Below are positions 1 to 5,319 of a stretch of DNA of 5,319 nucleotides, piece after piece. The DNA is from an uncultured Clostridia bacterium. Its GTDB lineage: Bacteria > Bacillota > Clostridia > Christensenellales > Aristaeellaceae. Each line of letters starts with the position of its first letter. Position 1 is the first letter of the stretch. The notes under the pieces were generated by a model that was given only the letters and a program-made list of their open reading frames with translations, made no database searches and was not told the DNA's origin. The stretch is taken from positions 1 to 5,319 of the forward strand of contig CAMKAE010000158.1 in the NCBI GenBank assembly GCA_946410395.1. Direction: 5' to 3'. The position numbers were made by a program, and so were the translations under genes.

Positions 1-843
1 CGGTTCATCAACCGCGGCTTCCTCACCGGGCCGATCTGCCCGATCTATGGGACCGGCGCCGTGCTGATCACGCTGGCCATGGACCTGCTGCCGAGCGCGG
101 AGCACGCCGTCGGGACGACCTTCGCCGTCTCGTTCCTGCTCTGCGGCCTGGTGGAGTACTTCACCAGCTATTTCATGGAGAAGCGCTTTCACGCCCGCTG
201 GTGGGACTACAGCCGCAAGCCCATGAACCTGAACGGCCGCGTGTGGATCGGGAACCTGGTTCTCTTTGGGCTGGGCGGGGTCGCGATCGTGCACCTGATC
301 AACCCCTGGCTGTATGCGCTCCTGAGCGGGATCGGCCTGCGGGCCCGCGGCATCGCCGCGTGCTGTCTCCTGGCTGTCACCGCGGCGGATTACACGGTCT
401 CGCACTTTGTGCTGCGGCTGGTCAAGACCAGCGTGGAGCACAGCGAGGCTGACAATACCGAGGCCATCAACCGGGAAGTCCGCCTGATGCTGCGCGACCG
501 GAACATCTTCTACCGGCGCTTCGCCGACGCCTATCCTGAGGTCATCTACCGGACGAAGCGCATCAACGAGCGCCTGGCCGCGATCCGGGAGGAAACCGAG
601 CGCCTGCGCCGGAGGGCGGAGGACCTGCTGGACGAGCGCAAGGCCCAGCTGGCCGAGAGCATCGAGCCCTCCGCGAGCATCCGCAGCAGGATCATTGACA
701 GCCAGAGCGAGCTGATCGACCGGCTGTACGACGCGCAGACCGCGCCGGAAGAGCTGAAGACGCTCAAGGCCGAGATCGACCGGCAGAAGCAGCGCCTGGC
801 CCGGCGGCCGCTGTCCGGGGTGATGAAATGGCGCAGCAGGTGA
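1..843 (+). CDS. putative ABC transporter permease family (CmpB-type) membrane protein, 5'-truncated by window
   Basis: The reading frame is open from base 1 to the TGA at 841-843 (280 residues visible), so the true start lies upstream of the window. The first residues (NRGFLTGPICPIYG) followed later by WWDYS (visible residues 67-71) and a P-x-N-x-NGR stretch are the signature I associate with the family annotated as 'putative ABC transporter permease' (ABC_trans_CmpB, PF06541). At least three hydrophobic, probably membrane-spanning segments are visible, at about residues 38-58, 82-100 and 112-136. After them comes a highly charged, Arg/Glu/Leu-rich region (about residues 180-265) that looks like a cytoplasmic coiled coil and ends in a basic tail. 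No ATPase domain is visible and the substrate is unknown; 'transporter' is a family label, not a shown function. The aminopeptidase gene starts 49 nt downstream on the same strand with no convincing terminator between, so co-transcription is possible. Confidence 0.8.
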   Translation, partial: RFINRGFLTGPICPIYGTGAVLITLAMDLLPSAEHAVGTTFAVSFLLCGLVEYFTSYFMEKRFHARWWDYSRKPMNLNGRVWIGNLVLFGLGGVAIVHLINPWLYALLSGIGLRARGIAACCLLAVTAADYTVSHFVLRLVKTSVEHSEADNTEAINREVRLMLRDRNIFYRRFADAYPEVIYRTKRINERLAAIREETERLRRRAEDLLDERKAQLAESIEPSASIRSRIIDSQSELIDRLYDAQTAPEELKTLKAEIDRQKQRLARRPLSGVMKWRSR

Positions 844-892
844 AGCGCCGCATGAACCCGAACGCTTTGATTGAAAAAGGGAGGAACCGACC

Positions 893-2128
893 ATGCAGGT
901 GAACGAAAAGATCCTTGAGAAGTATGCCGAACTGATCGTGCGGACCGGGGCCAATGTGCAGCCGGGCCAGGTGGTGCAGCTGACTGTCTCGGTGGAGCAG
1001 AGCGCCTTTGCCGCCCTTGTCATCGAGGCCTGCTACCGGGCCGGGGCAAAAAAGGTGAATGTGGAATGGACCTTTGACCGCCAGAGCTGGCTCAACTATC
1101 GCTATGCGGACCAGGAAACCCTCTCCGCCGTGCTGCCCTGGGAAGAAGCAAAACTGAAGCAGATGGTGCAAGACCTGCCGGTCCGCATCTTCATCGCCTC
1201 GGAGGACCCGGACGCGATGAACGGGATCGACCCGCACAAGCTCTCTGCGGTGATGCAGCGCCGGGCCACGGTGATCAAGCCGTACCGCAACGCCATTGAC
1301 GGAAAGCACCAGTGGGTGATCGCCGCCTGCCCGTCTGTGGCGTGGGCGAAGAAGTGCTTCCCGGAGCTCTCCGATGAGGAGGCCCTGGCGAAGCTCTGGG
1401 ACGCGGTGCTGCAAACGGTGCGCGTGCGGGAGGACAACGACCCGGTGGCGGACTGGAAAGCGCACACGGACTTCATCGAAGAAAAAGTGGCCTGGCTGAA
1501 TGCCCAGGCCTTCACGTCCCTGCGCTACCGCAGCGCCAACGGCACGGATTTCACCGTGGATCTGATCCCCGGGGCCCGCTGGGAGGGCGCGGGCGCGGTC
1601 AACACGGCCAACGGCGCCTTCTACATCCCCAACATGCCCACCGAGGAGATCTTCACCTCGCCCATGGCGGGGAAATGCGAGGGCACGCTGGTCGCCGTGA
1701 AGCCGCTCTCCTGGAACAGCCAGCTCATCGAGGATTTCGCCATCACCTTCCGGGACGGCCGGGCCGTGTCCTGCCGCGCCGCCCGCGGTCAGGAGCTGCT
1801 GGAGAAGATGATCGCCATGGACGAGGGCGCGGCCATGCTGGGCGAGGTCGCCCTGGTGCCCCGGGAGAGCCCCGTGAACCGGTGCGGTTTCCTGTTCTAC
1901 GAGACCCTCTTTGACGAGAACGCCTGCTGCCACTGCGCCCTGGGCATGGGCTTCAAGGAAGTCCTGCCGGGCGGGGACGACCTGAGCGTGGAGGAGGCGC
2001 GCCGACAGGGCGTGAACGACTCGATCATCCACGTGGACTTCATGATCGGCGCCGACGATCTCGCCATCGACGGTGTGCGCGCCGACGGCACGGCGGTGCC
2101 GGTCTTCCGCGGCGGCACCTGGGCCTGA
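893..2128 (+). CDS. M29 family metallo-aminopeptidase (AmpS/AmpT-like)
   Basis: This is a complete 411-residue gene, the usual length for M29 aminopeptidases, which remove N-terminal residues from peptides in the cytoplasm using two metal ions. The ATG at 893 follows a GGGAGG ribosome binding site (879-884) at 8-nt spacing. The metal-binding motifs are in family order: NMPTEEIFTSP (E252), GEVALVP (E318), DENACCHCALG (H347) and HVDFMIG (H380, D382). From memory these sit one residue before the AmpS ligands E253, E319, H348, H381 and D383, so the fit is close. The catalytic Tyr that I recall seven residues after the first His is Phe354 here (see findings). There is no signal peptide. The gene ends 32 nt before a hairpin terminator. 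Its codon use resembles that of the other genes. Confidence in the family is high; exact substrate preference cannot be read from the sequence. Confidence 0.93.
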   Translation: MQVNEKILEKYAELIVRTGANVQPGQVVQLTVSVEQSAFAALVIEACYRAGAKKVNVEWTFDRQSWLNYRYADQETLSAVLPWEEAKLKQMVQDLPVRIFIASEDPDAMNGIDPHKLSAVMQRRATVIKPYRNAIDGKHQWVIAACPSVAWAKKCFPELSDEEALAKLWDAVLQTVRVREDNDPVADWKAHTDFIEEKVAWLNAQAFTSLRYRSANGTDFTVDLIPGARWEGAGAVNTANGAFYIPNMPTEEIFTSPMAGKCEGTLVAVKPLSWNSQLIEDFAITFRDGRAVSCRAARGQELLEKMIAMDEGAAMLGEVALVPRESPVNRCGFLFYETLFDENACCHCALGMGFKEVLPGGDDLSVEEARRQGVNDSIIHVDFMIGADDLAIDGVRADGTAVPVFRGGTWA

Positions 2129-2160
2129 CGGACCCGCTCTACCGGACAGTCTTCCCTGTA

Positions 2161-2186
2161 GGGGCGCCGCTTGCTGCGCCCCTTTT
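2161..2186 (+). terminator. intrinsic terminator of the aminopeptidase gene
   Basis: GGGGCGC (2161-2167) pairs perfectly with GCGCCCC (2176-2182) around an 8-nt loop, and TTTT follows at 2183-2186; A2160 can add a pair with T2183. The T-tract is short but on the right side for + strand transcription, 32 nt after the aminopeptidase stop. In the opposite direction the stem is not followed by T residues, so it is a poor terminator for the converging YolD operon. The 3' arm is also the first unit of the tandem array that follows. Confidence 0.6.
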
Positions 2187-2285
2187 ACGCGCCCCTTTTC
2201 CTGCGCCCCTTTTCCTGCGCCCCTTTTCCTGCGCCCCTTTTCCTGCGCCCCTTTTCCTGCGCCCCATTTACTGTGACCCCTTGCT
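2175..2285. repeat. tandem 14-bp repeat array, about 7 units
   Basis: The unit TGCGCCCCTTTTCC occurs head to tail: 2175-2188 (ends TTTTAC), 2189-2201 (first T missing), 2202-2215, 2216-2229, 2230-2243 and 2244-2257 (four identical copies), and 2258-2271 (ATTTAC variant). A degenerate eighth copy lies at 2272-2285. The identical centre and degenerate ends point to slipped-strand expansion. The array fills most of the 157-bp space between the convergent aminopeptidase and YolD genes and touches the YolD stop codon. Because 14 is not a multiple of 3, it reads open in several frames and gives low-complexity false proteins on both strands. Confidence 0.95.
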
Positions 2286-2810
2286 TCACACCCTCCCGCC
2301 CTCTCCGCCGGGAGAATCGATATCGGCTTCGATCCGCAGAAGGTCGTCAAACGGGATCGCCGTTTCGCCGACGGTCAGGGTGCGGCCGATGGGGTCCACA
2401 CGCCGGCAGATGCCGGTGAGGACCGCCCGCTGCCCGCCGCGGCCATAAGCGTCGTGATGCGGGTCGGCGCATGGGACGAAATATGCCACGTTCACCCGTA
2501 CCCGGTTTTCCCGGGCCAGACGGCCGCTTTGGGTGAGGCCGGCCAGGTCGTTCAGCCTGCGGCCGATCTCCTGCCGCTCCTCCTCGGGCAGCACGGGCCT
2601 GTCGATATAGCGGACGTCCTTGGCCGCCACCGCGTCGCTGAAGCCCTTTAGCGCGTCGTAGGGGCTGAAGATCTTGGCGCGGCGGCCGCAGTCCATGGCC
2701 GGGTGCCGAAGCGTGAAGGCATCCTGTACGCCGTGCCGGGGCTTTCCCCGGAGGAAAACGCTCCGGTACCGGAAGTCGGCGGGCATGGTCATAAAGCCGA
2801 CCGGTGTCAT
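2286..2810 (-). CDS. YolD-like protein, partner of the Y-family polymerase
   Basis: This is a 174-residue protein starting at ATG 2810, with GGAGG at 2818-2822 and 7-nt spacing. The central RRAKIFSPYDALKGFSDAV stretch (43-61), a charged helix rich in Glu/Arg (about 75-90), and the C-terminal half RLARENRVRVNVAYF...LTGICRRVDPIGRTLTV...IPFDDLLRIE (97-161) match the pattern of YolD-like proteins (PF08863). The C-terminal half reads as a small beta-barrel-like segment. The family is uncharacterised, but its genes recur beside UvrX/Y-family polymerases in Gram-positive genomes, plasmids and phages, and it has been proposed as a functional counterpart of UmuD. Here it starts 23 nt after the polymerase stop and is the last gene of the three-gene operon, which supports that role. 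The first 20 residues and the Gly-rich tail (SPGGEGGRV) are not recognisable. No clear - strand terminator follows; the tandem repeat array begins at its stop codon. Confidence 0.8.
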   Translation of the reverse strand: MTPVGFMTMPADFRYRSVFLRGKPRHGVQDAFTLRHPAMDCGRRAKIFSPYDALKGFSDAVAAKDVRYIDRPVLPEEERQEIGRRLNDLAGLTQSGRLARENRVRVNVAYFVPCADPHHDAYGRGGQRAVLTGICRRVDPIGRTLTVGETAIPFDDLLRIEADIDSPGGEGGRV

Positions 2811-2833
2811 GATCTCACCTCCCGCGGGGCACG

Positions 2834-4231
2834 TCAGGCCCTGTGCCCGCCGATCTGGCGGTTCCGTTCCAGCTGGGTCGCGCCCTCCAGCATGTCCGTT
2901 CCTCTGAAGACGGCGTTGGCGCCGTAGGCCTTGCGCACCTGCGCCATGGCGCCCCGGATCCGGCGCTCCCGGTCCATCCGGGCGTAGTCGGTGAAGAGGT
3001 CCAGCTGCAGCGCGGTGGTGTCCGGCGCTGTGTCGGCGGCGCAGACCCCCAGACGGCGGAAGAGCAGCCGGCGGTCTGCCCGGGCGTCGAAGGACGGCAG
3101 GAGCGCGTCCCGGACCGTCTCAAAGCTGTTGGTCGCGCCCCGGGTCCGCACTGTGCCGCCGCTGTGGCAGGGATGCAGCCGGCCATAGAAGTCCGGGGTC
3201 ACCGGCCCGTCATAGTCCGGGACGGCCTCCAGGGACTTGTAGTCATAGGAAGCCCACCAGGTGAAGGAGGCGCTCACCAGCCCTTTGGCAAACAGGTCGG
3301 TACACAGGGTCTCGAGCATCTCGATGAGCACCAGCCGGGCCTCGCCGAAGCGGTAGGGGCGGGGGAGGGTCTGGCCGTTGGAGAGGCTGCTGCTGCCGCT
3401 GTGGTAGCCCTTGATGTCCCGCATGGTCACCGGCTCAATCCCCCAGGCGTGATCGATGAGGATCTCCCCGTCGATGCCAAAGGTCCGGTAGAACCACTCC
3501 TCGTCATACTGGGTCCGGGCGGCCACATCTCCCATGGTGAACAGGCCGGCCCGGTTCAGCCGCCGGGCCTTTCCCGGGCCGATCTGCCAGAAGTCCGTCA
3601 GCGGCCGGTGATCCCAGAGCAGGAATTTGTAGCTGTCCTCGCTGAGCTCCGCGATGCGCACGCCGTCCGCGTCCGGCGGCTTTTTCTTTGCGACGATGTC
3701 CATGGCCACCTTGGCCAGGTACAGGTTGGTACCGATGCCGCAGGTGGCGGTGATCCCTGTGGCGGCCAGCACATCCCGGATCATGCTCATGGCCATCAGC
3801 CGGGCCGGATGGACCCGCTGGCGCTCGGCCTGCTCCCGGTAGGCGTGCAGGTAGGGGGTGCAGTCGATGAACGACTCGTCGATGCTGTACACGTGGATGT
3901 CCTCCGGCGCGGCGCGCTGCAGGAGGATGCTGTAGATCTGCGCGGAGACCCGCTCATACTCCGCCATGCGCGGCACGGCGATGATGTAGGAGACGGTCGT
4001 GTGATGGGCTGCCTCATAGGCCCGGATGGCCTGTTTGGCCTCAAAGAGCCGGGGCCGGCCGGGCACGCCGATGGCCTTGAGTGCGGGGGAGACGGCTAGG
4101 CAGATGGTCTGGTCGGAGCGGCTCTCGTCCGCGACCAGCAGCCGGGCCTTGAGGGGATCCAGGTGCCGGTGGACGCATTCCACCGAGGCGTAGAAGGATT
4201 TCATGTCAATGGCGGCATAGACGCGTTCCAT
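2834..4231 (-). CDS. Y-family translesion DNA polymerase (UmuC/UvrX-like)
   Basis: This is a complete 465-residue polymerase of the ImpB/MucB/SamB (IMS) family, which copies damaged DNA with low fidelity. The ATG at 4231 has GGAGGT (4237-4242) at a spacing of about 6 nt. The palm carries catalytic D9 in AAIDMKSFYASVE, and D118/E119 in YSIDESFID. The residue five after D9, where DinB and UmuC have the steric gate, is Y14, as in UmuC. A helix-hairpin-helix region (WQIGPGKARRLNRAGL, 215-230) follows, then the little-finger domain (about 265-395). QLDLF at 409-413 is a textbook sliding-clamp binding motif. The tail ending in MLEGATQLERNRQIGGHRA (447-465) is intact, and I recall similar tails in Firmicutes members. 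No catalytic residue is missing. It lies 24 nt after the S24 repressor-like gene and 23 nt before yolD-like, all on one strand, as expected of an SOS-type mutagenesis operon. UvrX-like is the best subgroup guess; a DinB assignment is less likely because of the tail and the YolD neighbour. Confidence 0.95.
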   Translation of the reverse strand: MERVYAAIDMKSFYASVECVHRHLDPLKARLLVADESRSDQTICLAVSPALKAIGVPGRPRLFEAKQAIRAYEAAHHTTVSYIIAVPRMAEYERVSAQIYSILLQRAAPEDIHVYSIDESFIDCTPYLHAYREQAERQRVHPARLMAMSMIRDVLAATGITATCGIGTNLYLAKVAMDIVAKKKPPDADGVRIAELSEDSYKFLLWDHRPLTDFWQIGPGKARRLNRAGLFTMGDVAARTQYDEEWFYRTFGIDGEILIDHAWGIEPVTMRDIKGYHSGSSSLSNGQTLPRPYRFGEARLVLIEMLETLCTDLFAKGLVSASFTWWASYDYKSLEAVPDYDGPVTPDFYGRLHPCHSGGTVRTRGATNSFETVRDALLPSFDARADRRLLFRRLGVCAADTAPDTTALQLDLFTDYARMDRERRIRGAMAQVRKAYGANAVFRGTDMLEGATQLERNRQIGGHRA

Positions 4232-4255
4232 GTTCCACCTCCGGGACCGGGAGCT

Positions 4256-5095
4256 TCACGCCTCCCCGGCGAGGGCCGCCTCGATCTGCCCGCACAGGCG
4301 CTCGTCGGCGAGGTCGCCTGCCGCGACAGGCCCCGTGACGCGGCCGACGCAGCGGACCTCCGCGTCCCCGCTGACGGCGATGGTCCGGAAGCGCCGGTTG
4401 TGGGATACCAGGCCTTCCGGCCGCAGCTCCTTGATGAACGCCTCGTTGTTGACGATGAAGATGCCGGTCTGCCCCGGCGCGGCGGCCTGCCGGGTGTTGA
4501 CGTACACATAGCTGCCGTCGGGATAGGTGGGCTCCATGCTCTCGCCGTTGACGCGGATCACCGCGTCGGCCCCGCCGGGAATGCGGCTGCGCAGGGCGTA
4601 GACCGTGCGGAAGCCGGCGTTGTCGGCCATGGGGACGCTGACGCCGGCGGCCGCGGCCTCCTCGTACAGGCGCAGCCCGGCATAGGCCTCCCGCAGCCGC
4701 GCCTGCTCCCGGCTGTCCTGCCGGTACAGCAGCCGGTCGGTCAGCCGGCTGACCGTGTCCCGGTCATACGGGTCCAGCCTGCGGTAGCGCTCCAGCAGGC
4801 TCCGCTCCTCCCGGGACAGGGCCGTCTCGCCGGGCAGCCCCAGCAGCTCCGTCACCGGGATGCCCAGAACCTCGCACAGCCGGGGGAGGACGCCGATGTC
4901 CGGCCGGGTGCGCCCCGTCTCCCAGCCGCCGACCGCGTTCTTGGTATATCCCAGCCGCTCCGCCAGCTCTGCCTGGTCCAGGCCGGCCTTCATGCGGTAT
5001 TGCCGAATGATCTGCCCTGCGAGTGCGCGGCGGTCCGGATCCACAGCCGGACGTCCGCTGCGGGCCTTCGGTTTCCTTGCCTTCTGATCGCCCAT
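4256..5095 (-). CDS. XRE-type HTH repressor fused to S24 (LexA/UmuD-like) autopeptidase
   Basis: This is a 279-residue protein with its start taken at ATG 5095. A basic N-terminus (residues 1-23) precedes a Cro/CI-type helix-turn-helix (about 25-86; QAELAERLGYTKNAVGGWETG at 41-61). A charged helical linker and a C-terminal S24 peptidase domain (about 150-260) follow. The catalytic Ser is S186 in VNGESMEPTYPDGS and the Lys is K222 in FIKEL. An Ala-Gly bond (A150-G151, in EEAAAAGVS) sits 36 residues before the Ser, and Ser to Lys is 36. In E. coli LexA the values are 35 and 37, so RecA-stimulated self-cleavage is plausible. It differs from classical LexA in having a CI-like DNA-binding domain rather than LexA's winged helix. 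It is the first gene of an operon with the polymerase and YolD, so it probably represses that operon (inference). An upstream GTG at 5104 is in frame but overlaps the ribosome binding site and was not chosen. A phage-type CI repressor is the main alternative label. Confidence 0.9.
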   Translation of the reverse strand: MGDQKARKPKARSGRPAVDPDRRALAGQIIRQYRMKAGLDQAELAERLGYTKNAVGGWETGRTRPDIGVLPRLCEVLGIPVTELLGLPGETALSREERSLLERYRRLDPYDRDTVSRLTDRLLYRQDSREQARLREAYAGLRLYEEAAAAGVSVPMADNAGFRTVYALRSRIPGGADAVIRVNGESMEPTYPDGSYVYVNTRQAAAPGQTGIFIVNNEAFIKELRPEGLVSHNRRFRTIAVSGDAEVRCVGRVTGPVAAGDLADERLCGQIEAALAGEA

Positions 5096-5103
5096 GGCGC
5101 TCA

Positions 5104-5108
5104 CCTCC
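5104..5108 (-). promoter_or_regulatory. ribosome binding site that fixes the start of the S24 repressor-like gene
   Basis: On the - strand GGAGG (5108-5104) lies 8 nt before the ATG at 5095. The longer possible start, GTG at 5104-5102, overlaps the last G of this motif and would have no usable ribosome binding site, so the ATG is preferred and three residues are removed from the N-terminus. Confidence 0.8.
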
Positions 5109-5113
5109 GGGTT

Positions 5114-5302
5114 TGTTCACTGATGGTAACTATTCAGTCCTACCGGGGAACCTCTCCACCGCAAGCGGTCCCCCTCCCCTTTCAGGGGAGGCTTTGAATA
5201 ACTTTAGCCCCCTGTCTCCCCTGAAAGGGGAGATGTCGCCGCAGCGACAGAGAGGTTTAAGCCAAAGCGAATCGTACGACTGAATAGGTACCACTGATAA
5301 CA
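5114..5302. mobile_element. MITE-like element with terminal inverted repeats and internal hairpins, no ORF
   Basis: The ends 5114-5144 and 5273-5302 are inverted copies of each other. Both read TGTT...TGGTAnCTATTCAGTCnTAC inward, and about 23 of 31 aligned positions are identical, including an uninterrupted TATTCAGTC. The interior is itself an inverted repeat (see next entry) with no coding potential. The architecture (about 190 bp, terminal inverted repeats, internal palindromes, intergenic) is that of a miniature inverted-repeat element or a structured intergenic repeat. I see no clear target-site duplication and no transposase, so mobility is inferred. The element sits 5 nt from the ribosome binding site of the S24 repressor-like gene and therefore forms its leader or splits it from its promoter. 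Confidence 0.5.
5149..5257. repeat. internal inverted pair of hairpin modules inside the MITE-like element
   Basis: AACCTCTC (5149-5156) pairs with GAGAGGTT (5250-5257) and encloses two equivalent modules in opposite orientation. The left module has the small hairpin ACCGC/GCGGT (5158-5169) and the hairpin CCTCCCCT-TTC-AGGGGAGG (5173-5191). The right module has TCTCCCCT-GAA-AGGGGAGA (5215-5233) and TGTCGC/GCGACA (5234-5249). All stems listed pair perfectly. Hairpins of the CTCCCCTTTCAGGGGAG type are ones I recall as common intergenic repeats in gut Clostridia; copy number in this genome cannot be judged from one window. Confidence 0.85.
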
Positions 5303-5304
5303 GT
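5293..5304. promoter_or_regulatory. possible operator palindrome overlapping the -10
   Basis: ACTGATAACAGT has perfect 4-bp arms (ACTG/CAGT) around ATAA and overlaps the candidate -10 by three bases, which is where a repressor would block polymerase. The adjacent CAGTGGTA (5288-5295 on the - strand) recalls half-sites of CI-type operators. No Gram-positive LexA box of the GAAC-N4-GTTC type was seen in 5096-5319. The palindrome also belongs to the element's terminal repeat, so it may have no operator role. Confidence 0.25.
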
Positions 5305-5310
5305 ATAGCA
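5302..5310 (-). promoter_or_regulatory. candidate extended -10 promoter for the S24 repressor-polymerase-YolD operon
   Basis: On the - strand TGC (5310-5308) is followed directly by TATACT (5307-5302), a good extended -10 (TGnTAnnnT). The matching -35 would fall beyond the window end, so it cannot be checked. Transcription would start near 5295, inside the right terminal repeat, giving a leader of about 200 nt that includes the whole hairpin element. Confidence 0.4.
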
Positions 5311-5319
5311 CACAAAAAG

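Noticed and set aside
842..870. Terminator between the membrane protein gene and the aminopeptidase gene
   Set aside because: AAGCG/CGCTT arms are only 5 bp with a long loop and no T-tract follows.
2175..2285. CRISPR array
   Set aside because: The 14-bp units are contiguous with no spacers and no cas genes are present.
764..2350. Open frame of 528 codons on the - strand across the aminopeptidase gene and repeat array
   Set aside because: It lies antisense to a clear M29 enzyme, is low-complexity (KGAQEKG-type repeats from the 14-bp array), and matches no family; GC-rich genes commonly leave such frames open.
2073..2419. Short + strand frames with repeated FLRPFSCAPFPAPL-like peptides
   Set aside because: The apparent peptide repeat only reflects the 14-bp DNA repeat read in rotating frames (42-nt period); there is no good ribosome binding site or domain.
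2843..4099. Open frame of 418 codons on the + strand opposite the polymerase
   Set aside because: The - strand frame carries every Y-family catalytic motif; the + frame is Gly/Val/Pro-rich with no recognisable domain.
5096..5104. GTG start three codons upstream for the S24 repressor-like gene
   Set aside because: The GTG overlaps the GGAGG ribosome binding site, while the downstream ATG has ideal 8-nt spacing.
4163..5197. Open frame of 344 codons on the + strand opposite the S24 repressor-like gene
   Set aside because: It is antisense to a protein with intact HTH and S24 motifs, is compositionally biased, and runs into the inverted-repeat element.
5096..5319. Canonical Gram-positive LexA box
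   Set aside because: Only single half-sites such as TGTTC (5114-5118) and CGAAT (5268-5272) are present; no GAAC-N4-GTTC palindrome was found.

Overview
The window is GC-rich with strong GGAGG-type ribosome binding sites. It carries a CmpB-type ABC transporter permease-family gene, an M29 aminopeptidase, a YolD-like protein and short CTCCCCTTTCAGGGGAG-type intergenic hairpins. Together these suggest a high-GC Clostridia genome (Oscillospiraceae/Ruminococcaceae-like, probably a gut commensal). This assignment rests on gene families and style, not on a marker gene. No tRNA, rRNA, CRISPR array or transposase gene was seen.

Layout. On the + strand, 1-843 is the 3' part of a membrane protein gene of the putative ABC transporter permease family (CmpB type), with a long C-terminal coiled coil. 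After a 49-nt gap comes a complete M29 metallo-aminopeptidase gene (893-2128), closed by a hairpin terminator (2161-2186). The 3' arm and T-tract of that terminator run directly into a tandem array of about seven 14-bp units. Converging from the right on the - strand is a compact three-gene operon, read right to left: an XRE-type helix-turn-helix protein fused to a LexA/UmuD-like S24 autopeptidase (4256-5095), a Y-family translesion DNA polymerase with a C-terminal QLDLF clamp-binding motif (2834-4231), and a YolD-like protein (2286-2810). The gene gaps are only 24 and 22 nt and each gene has its own strong ribosome binding site.

The three-gene unit looks like a self-controlled, damage-inducible mutagenesis cassette. 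The repressor-like S24 protein has the Ala-Gly cleavage site, Ser and Lys at LexA-like spacing, so RecA-stimulated self-cleavage could derepress the operon. The polymerase would then perform error-prone bypass, and YolD is the small partner usually found beside such polymerases. The stretch upstream of the operon (5114-5302) contains no gene. It is a nested inverted-repeat, MITE-like element with imperfect ~30-bp terminal inverted repeats. An extended -10 promoter candidate and an operator-like palindrome lie at its outer end, so the element would form most of the operon's 5' leader.
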